Position numbers and translations under genes: made by a program. Shown piece after piece: positions 58,084 through 64,000 of a stretch of DNA of 64,000 nucleotides (positions are counted from its first letter, which is position 1; each line of letters begins with the position of its first letter). This stretch comes from Symbiodinium natans. Taxonomy: Eukaryota > Sar > Dinophyceae > Suessiales > Symbiodiniaceae. Where the stretch lies: the NCBI GenBank assembly GCA_905221605.1, contig CAJNDS010001114.1, forward strand, positions 124,001-188,000, read 5' to 3'. The notes beneath the pieces were generated by a model that saw nothing but the letters and a program-made list of their open reading frames with translations, had not been told where the DNA came from and did not search any database.

Positions 58084-61000
58084 TCACGTTCCAACGGCCC
58101 GTTCCTCACCAAGGAACTCAGCATTCACCACCCAGCCATCCTTGAGGCAATGCTTACAAAGCGTCTTAGCTCTGAGCTGTGAATATCGCAGAACATCACA
58201 GTCACTGCTTGCGTGCATACAGTTCCCACCCACTGTTGTATACAAAGTGGCACTCGCAGGAATAACCACCGCTTTCTTGACCCACAGCCATTTATACAGC
58301 CGTCGAAAGAGGCACCATGCCAGTTCCCAGAGTATAATTGCTGCCACCAAATATGCAACAAGGTCTGAATTGTTGACAACCATTTCAATACCTTGAGCCA
58401 GAACCATCACCGTAGACGTGTTGGCGACCTTGCACACCCCTTCTTCTGAGCAAAAGAATCCAGCCGTGGACACTTCTTCGCCACCAGTTGCCATCCCTTG
58501 CAGAGATGCAGCCACCATCATGACCGCCATTGCAAGCGAGGCTTTTTTCAAGTCAGTCCCTTGTACCAACAGTCGGAGACCCCAAAGTGCCTTTTGCTTT
58601 GCGTACACCTGTCCACTCATCAACTTAGTCAACAGGTCAGCGATCATATACTCACCGCGAAGATGCGCTATCACCATATAACCACGGTCCACCAGAGACC
58701 TGACACCGGCTGCTCGAATTCTCAGGTGTCTTGTCCTCCAGCTTCCAGCAGGATATTGAATGATCGAGCACGTTGAAACCGAATCTGTATACAGCACTTT
58801 TTGCAGCGATTCTTCACCTGTTCCAACCAAAGCGGCAATTATAGGGGTGCACGACTGAATCATCGTTGCTCCCTCTATGGACGCATGTAATTCAGCTTCA
58901 GCTGTACTTAAAGCCACCGTTGATTGTCTTTGTGTTGCCCACATCACTGGACAGTCACCCCACACCACCACCGCTCCTGAGTGGCTCTTTTCGTTTTCAC
59001 CTGCTGCAAAGCTGGCATCCGCGTAGGACTCCACCACCTTAACGCCTCGTCCATAACGCAACACCTCATTTCTTTCTTTTTCGCATGTTGCGATTACTCC
59101 GAACGTCAAGCCTAACGTTGGAGTTGCAGCAAGGTATCGGAAAACCTCCTCAGCCTTTTTAACCACAAATCGCGGCCTTCGGGATGTCCACAAAGACAAC
59201 TGGCTCGTGCAGAACGCCAAATCAGGTCGAGTTTTGATTGCCACCCAGAGGAACTCCCCTACGGCACCTTGTGCCGCTCGCAAGGAAGGAATATCCACCT
59301 CCTCTTCTTCACCTGGAGTTTCTTTCACCATTGGCAGGTTACTCCCTTTTCCAGTTTCATCGATCTGATACCCTCGTCGGTTCAGCAAATCTCTCACAAA
59401 GTCCTCCTGGTTGAGAAAGAAGCTGCCATTTCGATACCAGATTTGGACACCTAAAAACTTCAGGAATCCATCACCGCAGCCTGGACCACAGAACTCGGGT
59501 TCAGAAGTTTTCCACTCCTTCCTAATCTGTTCCAAGGCCTCCCGGAGCACTGTCATAGTCCCAGCCATCAAAAAATCATCCACGTAAAGACCCATTGTCC
59601 CTACCAACTTGCTTGCACCTTCCAGCTTCTCTTGCGCCATAATAAGGAACAGACTTGGGTCTGCATTGGACCTCTGAAAGCTCATCGCTTGTCCATCCTT
59701 TGACACCCAAGACATCCCTTGAAGACGTTGGTCTCGCCACTCCACCCATGCTGCAGGACTTTCGGCCAAACCGTACAAGGCCTTCCTCACAATCCACCGC
59801 TCCTCTTTTGTGCAAAGACCCAATTTCACCGCCGCCCTTGGGGGCTGCACCACCACCAAACGCCCTTCTCTTTGCGCCCTATTCATCGGCGCCGTCAGAA
59901 AAGCTTTGGAAATGTCTAAGCCAGCGATGATCCACACCATATATGCTGCGTGCCTCACTTGACACCTGAATGTAGTTGAATCTAAACCTGGAGCGTACAG
60001 CGAGTGACGACTGAGTGACCTCGGCCCTTCATATTCTGTAGCTGCCGTTGACGAAATGAAGTTTCCACATGCACAGATACGGGCACGTCGCCTCCCTGTC
60101 CCTTGCTTCCGGGTAAACACCACCAGACTGGGAACGTACTCAATCACCGGTGCATTAGGCTCTTCTGCCAATTTGTCCAGCTTTTCTTGAGTTGTTGGTT
60201 CCACCACCTCCAACTCTTTCACCAAAGACGTCACATCGTCCGACAATGATTCCCTCCACTTTTCCAGCTCTTGCATGGCTTCCTGTGTAGGGATTGTTTT
60301 TGTTTGCAGGAACTCAACCTCCTCTGCTGCCTCAAGCGCAGTATTTTCTTGTACCATTTGCTGAACTTGAGCTGCTTTGACCAAAAACTTCGATAGCTGT
60401 TCCTCAGCCCTTTTTGCTTTAACCAGCCATTCTCTAGTCTCTGATCCTTTTTCTTCACTCGACTCATTGGCCGATCCATGGAACTCGTCCAAGATGCAAC
60501 ATTCCTGTTCAGCAATTAGGCGTCGAATACTCAAATGCTCTTCTAGAGCCCATTGATGCGCTTCGAACACAGCGTAGTCGACTTCTTCTGCAAGGTCGTC
60601 CAGCGAGGTTTCTTTCAACGTCATTTTTAACCACTTCCTTTTTTCACCTTCTTCAGCCTGTGGTTCCGGAAGAGGAAACTTGCATTGGAGAAGATAGCAC
60701 CTATCCTTGTAGCTCAAACGCTCCATAAAAACAGGTGTGTACCCTGTCAAGGATACCCTGTTTCCTTTCCAAGGCATAGGGCCATGCAGCTTTCTCGGAA
60801 AGAACGACATGAAGTTCCAGTGGATATCCACCAATTTTCCAGGTAGGACTTTCTTCCCATAAGATTGCTCCACCACTTCAGCTCCTTCCTCTAAAACCTT
60901 TTCATCCTCAACCCACAGCTGACCATCTTTATAGTCACCAAAGCCACACACATAATTGCAGCAATGTTTTTCATTGTGACTATCCCTATGCAATGACACC

Positions 61001-61272
61001 GGAGCATTGCACGAGATTTGAAGAGCAGAAAATTTGGCTTCAGGATTGTGGTGCCTCACGAATGATGCCAAATAACGACATAGCCATGGTCTTCGATGAG
61101 TCTCTTTTGTGATACCACACACTCCGCCATGAGTATAGTGGCCCAACACCAGAGCTCGCGTACTTGTACACCAATTGTTGATACCACCTCTTCGATTCAC
61201 CCTCTTTGGGTATACAATCCCTTCCAAAAGCTCCTCACAGTCCACGTAATCATACATAGACCTTTCATACAT
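58084..61272 (-). CDS. copia polyprotein fragment 3: dioxygenase-like domain, reverse transcriptase, RNase H, membrane/zinc C-terminus
   Basis: A 1062-residue frame. Residues about 30-185 resemble a 2-oxoglutarate/Fe(II) dioxygenase double-stranded beta-helix: H95-x-D97, distal His163, and Arg172 nine residues later, as in prolyl-hydroxylase-type enzymes. Residues 205-375 are charged and probably helical. RVT_2 reverse transcriptase spans about 380-640, with LDISKAF (catalytic Asp453) and YVDD (563-566). RNase H spans about 745-890, with Asp752, Glu792, Asp830 and Asp879 in ADLLTK. After RNase H, where copia proteins normally end, about 170 more residues hold two hydrophobic segments (912-929 and 971-988) and a Cys/His cluster (Cys1018, His1020, Cys1025, Cys1039, Cys1042). 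The Met at 61272 is simply the first in frame; an in-frame stop lies near 61310. The frame therefore joins the previous one by a -1 change between 61197 and about 61310, perhaps at the T5 run 61293-61297 on the + strand. Stop is TGA. Confidence 0.92.
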   Translation of the reverse strand: MYERSMYDYVDCEELLEGIVYPKRVNRRGGINNWCTSTRALVLGHYTHGGVCGITKETHRRPWLCRYLASFVRHHNPEAKFSALQISCNAPVSLHRDSHNEKHCCNYVCGFGDYKDGQLWVEDEKVLEEGAEVVEQSYGKKVLPGKLVDIHWNFMSFFPRKLHGPMPWKGNRVSLTGYTPVFMERLSYKDRCYLLQCKFPLPEPQAEEGEKRKWLKMTLKETSLDDLAEEVDYAVFEAHQWALEEHLSIRRLIAEQECCILDEFHGSANESSEEKGSETREWLVKAKRAEEQLSKFLVKAAQVQQMVQENTALEAAEEVEFLQTKTIPTQEAMQELEKWRESLSDDVTSLVKELEVVEPTTQEKLDKLAEEPNAPVIEYVPSLVVFTRKQGTGRRRARICACGNFISSTAATEYEGPRSLSRHSLYAPGLDSTTFRCQVRHAAYMVWIIAGLDISKAFLTAPMNRAQREGRLVVVQPPRAAVKLGLCTKEERWIVRKALYGLAESPAAWVEWRDQRLQGMSWVSKDGQAMSFQRSNADPSLFLIMAQEKLEGASKLVGTMGLYVDDFLMAGTMTVLREALEQIRKEWKTSEPEFCGPGCGDGFLKFLGVQIWYRNGSFFLNQEDFVRDLLNRRGYQIDETGKGSNLPMVKETPGEEEEVDIPSLRAAQGAVGEFLWVAIKTRPDLAFCTSQLSLWTSRRPRFVVKKAEEVFRYLAATPTLGLTFGVIATCEKERNEVLRYGRGVKVVESYADASFAAGENEKSHSGAVVVWGDCPVMWATQRQSTVALSTAEAELHASIEGATMIQSCTPIIAALVGTGEESLQKVLYTDSVSTCSIIQYPAGSWRTRHLRIRAAGVRSLVDRGYMVIAHLRGEYMIADLLTKLMSGQVYAKQKALWGLRLLVQGTDLKKASLAMAVMMVAASLQGMATGGEEVSTAGFFCSEEGVCKVANTSTVMVLAQGIEMVVNNSDLVAYLVAAIILWELAWCLFRRLYKWLWVKKAVVIPASATLYTTVGGNCMHASSDCDVLRYSQLRAKTLCKHCLKDGWVVNAEFLGEERAVGT

Positions 61273-62537
61273 TGACTTGGCTTTTGCTCTTCTTTTTCCA
61301 ACTGTGTTCCATCCTCAGCAGTCTCACTTTTGCAGACCAAATAAGCATTTTCATGAGGAGAACAGCAAGTCGGCCAATACTCATCACCAGGAACATTGTC
61401 CTCGACATCTGCATTTTCTTCCAGCTCCCCCAGACCCTGCATGTCATCCTCGAAAATTTCTAAGGGCGGACTCTCCCCCCGCTTGCGAAGCAAGCGCAAG
61501 GAGCCCACATGACCACGCAGTGAAGAGGCCGGGCTTTTTTCATTTAACCGATGACGAACTGGAGGATCGCGAGGCGGAGGTAAAGGAGGACCTTCCTCAT
61601 CAGCGAACCGAAGCGCCGGTTTTTTCCCCTTGAGACGATGCTCTGGAGGAGAAGGCTCCTGTTCTTCTACCACCCCTTCCAGCTCCAATTCAGGCGGTTC
61701 CTTTATATTGGAAAAAATCGTAGTGCAGGGAAATAACACCAGTTCATCCGGATCTTTTGCAGTCCCTTGAGCTTCCACCCAATAACCACCAGGTAGGTCA
61801 TCGCATGGACCCAAAAGAAGTGCAGGCTGCGTACGATCGACCCATTGCCGACCTTTCTTTGTTCCATCCGGACCCAGCAACTCCCACGGACGACGTTTGA
61901 CTTGAATCTGAGCACCAAAGGGAAGCAATGCTTTAGGATTCAACCCCAACTCCCTTTCAGCTTTCTGCCACCGTAACATTGACCAATGGCGAGCAGCCAG
62001 TGCCCAGTACGCCGGCCCGAGTCGCGCCTCCTTTAAGAGCGACCTGACACCACGTTTGAATAAACCCACACATGCTTCAGCGCGCCCATTTGTTTGCGGG
62101 ACACCAGGATCACCAGTGGTCCTATATATCAGACGAGTTTCGCAAAAGGACCGGAAGCGTGCATTGACAAACTCCCCCGCTCGATCTGAGTGGATTCTCA
62201 ACACCGGATACCCATGTCTCTGCAAGCGCACCATCATTCTTTGAACTGCCGATAAAACAGTTGTTTGCTGTTTGTCCACAATCGGCTCCACCATAACGAA
62301 GTTGATCATACGGACCGGTTGGGTCAAGTGGTCCTTCAGTTCCTTCCAGGATTTTTCAGAAGCTTGAATTTTCAACACCTCTGCCTCCAGAACTGGCGCA
62401 GGTTCCACCGGTGCAGAGTCTTCCTCCTCGAAGTTAGCGACTGCATCGCCTAACCATTCTCCAACACCAGCACCATCATCTACCACCTGATCTTCCACCT
62501 CATCCGCATCTTCCTCCTTTTCTGGAGGCGACCCCCA
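61197..62537 (-). CDS. copia polyprotein fragment 2: integrase core with acidic insert
   Basis: This frame takes over from the previous one by a -1 shift. The frame itself is open from 62717, but homology starts near 62537, next to a C5 run on the + strand at 62532-62536. Numbered from the Met at 62717, residues 64-112 are very acidic. LRIHSDRAGEF (173-183) and QTNGRAEA (208-215) are the second and third integrase catalytic blocks. Asp178 and Glu214 are separated by 35 residues, the DD35E spacing. The segment 275-335 resembles the integrase C-terminal part, followed by a proline- and charge-rich linker (340-480). The first catalytic Asp is in the preceding frame, so this fragment alone could not be an active integrase. 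The frame stops at 61197 after overlapping the next one. Confidence 0.85.
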   Translation of the reverse strand, partial: WGSPPEKEEDADEVEDQVVDDGAGVGEWLGDAVANFEEEDSAPVEPAPVLEAEVLKIQASEKSWKELKDHLTQPVRMINFVMVEPIVDKQQTTVLSAVQRMMVRLQRHGYPVLRIHSDRAGEFVNARFRSFCETRLIYRTTGDPGVPQTNGRAEACVGLFKRGVRSLLKEARLGPAYWALAARHWSMLRWQKAERELGLNPKALLPFGAQIQVKRRPWELLGPDGTKKGRQWVDRTQPALLLGPCDDLPGGYWVEAQGTAKDPDELVLFPCTTIFSNIKEPPELELEGVVEEQEPSPPEHRLKGKKPALRFADEEGPPLPPPRDPPVRHRLNEKSPASSLRGHVGSLRLLRKRGESPPLEIFEDDMQGLGELEENADVEDNVPGDEYWPTCCSPHENAYLVCKSETAEDGTQLEKEEQKPSQCMKGLCMITWTVRSFWKGLYTQRG

Positions 62538-64000
62538 TTGGGATCCAACATTGGAAATTGATACACACCAATAACAGCGTGTCGTGGCTTCTGCTGGTGA
62601 GCATCCTTTGAACACTTGTATGGACCCGCTAAGTCCAATGATAAAGTGTAAGCATCCCCATGCTTGCGCCTCAAATGGCGACGCTCTTTTCCAGCAGCAG
62701 ACACACAGATTTGACAATCACGTCTGAAAGGAATATGCCCCCTTAGGCAATGGTCACGGAAAGCTCGCTCTTCAGCTGTTAACCTCCGCAACGTTCCTTC
62801 TCGTTCTTCTTTTTTTAACACCGCAGCTTCCCGTTCAGCATCGCTCTCATGCAACCATTGTGCCAACCTGTGACGTATTCTTTTAACCAATCCAAACGCC
62901 CATCGCGCCCATATAGAGGATTGTCCGATACGCTCTTCCAGGGTAGAAGCGAATGTTGCTGACCACGGAACAACCACGCGAACCTGTTCCAACGATTCCC
63001 ATAGTTCCATATCAGACACCAGGAAAGTCGTAGGTTTCACCAGAGCATGTCCCAATGCTCCTTGATCAAAGTGTGCAGCGTACATTCCATAACGCTCACA
63101 AAAGCTTTTCACCTCTGGCCAACTCCAGAAGGTAGGACTTGAGAGCCCTTCCTGAGAAACATCCACCAGATCCTCAGCACTCAAGACCGTTTTGCCGTTC
63201 TGAGAGAAATCTTTTCCTATGAGTTCAGGGTCCCCAGGGCTTTCCATGCCAAAGAAGACAGAACTTCCATTGATGACTTCAGCAGTTCCACCCCTTGAAT
63301 GCACCGCCACGTCATATAGGAAAAGCATCTTCAGAAGTAAAACACCATCCTTTTGAGCTAATTCTTGATGTGGCCAAGGAAGACTCTTTAACCCCAACCG
63401 TTCAGGTCCACAGCGTCGGCGTAATACAGGTGGACCACCGTCTTCACCTCTCAACCTTGACACTGTCCTGCATGGAGGTCCTCCCACCACAGCAACCACC
63501 TTTCCTTCAGCCGCCAGATGCAGAAGATACTTCCAGACGCTCGAATTATGTAGGTCACCACCTTTTGTCAAATCCAGCTCCAGTACCTCCACATCCCGAC
63601 TGGGAAAATGCCATTTTTGTTTTCCCGAAAATAGGTGTACCACCACCCTTTTTGCTCGTGCCAGCCGTCTCCTTTTATGACGGTTGAAAGGCAACGCCGC
63701 AATATCTCCACGTGGCAACAGCTCCATCAGCATATTTTCTGGTATATCCCCATAATACCACCGAAGAAATCTCCAGCATGCCTGGACGAACTCCTCCTCA
63801 TTCGCTGACGCTGTCCGCGCTGCGCTTTGCAACGACGTTTTTACAGCCACCTCGTTGTCCGTATTCGGACACCCTTGAACCATACGTGCCACCTTCAAAG
63901 CTTGCTTTGGTGAGCACCAATCCATTTCATCAATGATCTGAAGCGCCACCTCCTTTTCCAAACAAGGGCACCCATTCAGATCACGAACGCGAAGTTCCCC
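62480..64000 (-). CDS. copia polyprotein fragment 1: cytosine-methyltransferase-like domain, HHCC zinc motif, start of integrase
   Basis: The frame is open to the last base of the window, so the true start is outside it. Counting from a Leu codon at 63961, residues about 105-315 look like a C5 cytosine methyltransferase: VVHLFSGK (107-114) fits the AdoMet-binding motif I, LELD and GGD (127-136) fit motifs II-III, GGPPCRTVS (160-168) fits catalytic motif IV with Cys164, MESPGDPE (239-246) fits the ENV/ENP motif VI with Glu240, and FDQGALGHALVKPTTF (298-313) fits a late motif. No clear target-recognition domain is seen. Residues 404-419 form H-x4-H-x6-C-x2-C, the zinc motif before copia integrases, and SLDLAGP (441-447) holds the probable first integrase Asp443. 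The frame then runs into unrelated sequence and stops at 62480. Homologous sequence continues in the frame of the next entry. Methyltransferases inside dinoflagellate retrotransposons are reported; activity here is unproven. Confidence 0.85.
   Translation of the reverse strand, partial: GELRVRDLNGCPCLEKEVALQIIDEMDWCSPKQALKVARMVQGCPNTDNEVAVKTSLQSAARTASANEEEFVQACWRFLRWYYGDIPENMLMELLPRGDIAALPFNRHKRRRLARAKRVVVHLFSGKQKWHFPSRDVEVLELDLTKGGDLHNSSVWKYLLHLAAEGKVVAVVGGPPCRTVSRLRGEDGGPPVLRRRCGPERLGLKSLPWPHQELAQKDGVLLLKMLFLYDVAVHSRGGTAEVINGSSVFFGMESPGDPELIGKDFSQNGKTVLSAEDLVDVSQEGLSSPTFWSWPEVKSFCERYGMYAAHFDQGALGHALVKPTTFLVSDMELWESLEQVRVVVPWSATFASTLEERIGQSSIWARWAFGLVKRIRHRLAQWLHESDAEREAAVLKKEEREGTLRRLTAEERAFRDHCLRGHIPFRRDCQICVSAAGKERRHLRRKHGDAYTLSLDLAGPYKCSKDAHQQKPRHAVIGVYQFPMLDPNGGRLQKRRKMRMRWKIRW

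Larger units (their letters stand above)
57670..64000 (-). mobile_element. Ty1/copia-type LTR retrotransposon, 3' portion (5' end outside window)
   Basis: Three successive minus-strand reading frames cover almost the whole interval and carry copia-order pol domains: HHCC zinc motif and integrase upstream of reverse transcriptase and RNase H. Integrase before reverse transcriptase is the copia rather than the gypsy order. Extra domains are a methyltransferase-like module upstream of integrase and a dioxygenase-like module between integrase and reverse transcriptase. After the stop codon come a purine tract at 57899-57910 and a candidate LTR ending against a CCCTAAA array at 57593-57669. Gag, protease and the 5' LTR are not visible and would lie past base 64000. 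Two frame changes suggest a decaying copy, sequencing indels, or frameshifting. The left boundary is inferred from the start of the telomere-like array, not from a confirmed LTR end. Confidence 0.9.

Noticed and set aside
61272-61274. Met at 61272 as a true start of an independent gene
   Set aside because: Homology to the polyprotein linker continues upstream in another frame, so it is a frame change, not a gene start.

Overview
The window looks like a nuclear chromosome segment from a dinoflagellate, most likely a Symbiodiniaceae/Suessiales-type alga. Three things point that way. Dozens of interstitial tracts of the TTTAGGG telomere heptamer occur on both strands. The only long open reading frames belong to a Ty1/copia-type polyprotein that carries a cytosine-methyltransferase-like domain and a second enzyme-like domain resembling 2-oxoglutarate/Fe(II) dioxygenases. 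Two sequences share the last 11 bases of the dinoflagellate trans-spliced leader. The assignment rests on these family-level resemblances; no rRNA, tRNA or conserved housekeeping gene was found to confirm it.

Bases 1 to about 57,600 contain no coding region I can defend. Open frames are short, overlap on both strands, and often translate simple repeats. The stretch is a mosaic of (1) about 40 telomere-like tracts, from perfect TTTAGGG arrays to 8-, 9- and 11-bp derivatives; (2) many short (about 90-145 bp) non-autonomous elements with terminal inverted repeats, in at least a dozen families (named A to M here), several with clear 4-bp target-site duplications; (3) long poly-C tracts, nearly all with C on the + strand, several of them inside element ends; (4) a 63-73 bp minisatellite and other local tandem duplications; and (5) microsatellites. 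Many telomere-like tracts occur in pairs, CCCTAAA array then TTTAGGG array, separated by 77-143 bp of unrelated sequence.

From about 57,670 to the right edge the minus strand carries the 3' two thirds of a copia-type retrotransposon. Read 5' to 3' (decreasing coordinates) it encodes a methyltransferase-like domain, an HHCC zinc motif and integrase, a dioxygenase-like domain, a helical linker, reverse transcriptase, RNase H, and a C-terminal extension with two membrane-like segments and a Cys/His cluster. Two reading-frame changes, both -1 on the element strand, split the polyprotein. Gag, protease and the 5' LTR would lie beyond base 64,000. A polypurine tract and candidate 3' LTR follow the stop codon, and the element ends directly against a telomere-like array.

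Strand convention for telomere-like tracts: the strand given is the one that reads TTTAGGG. Family letters are local labels, not database names.
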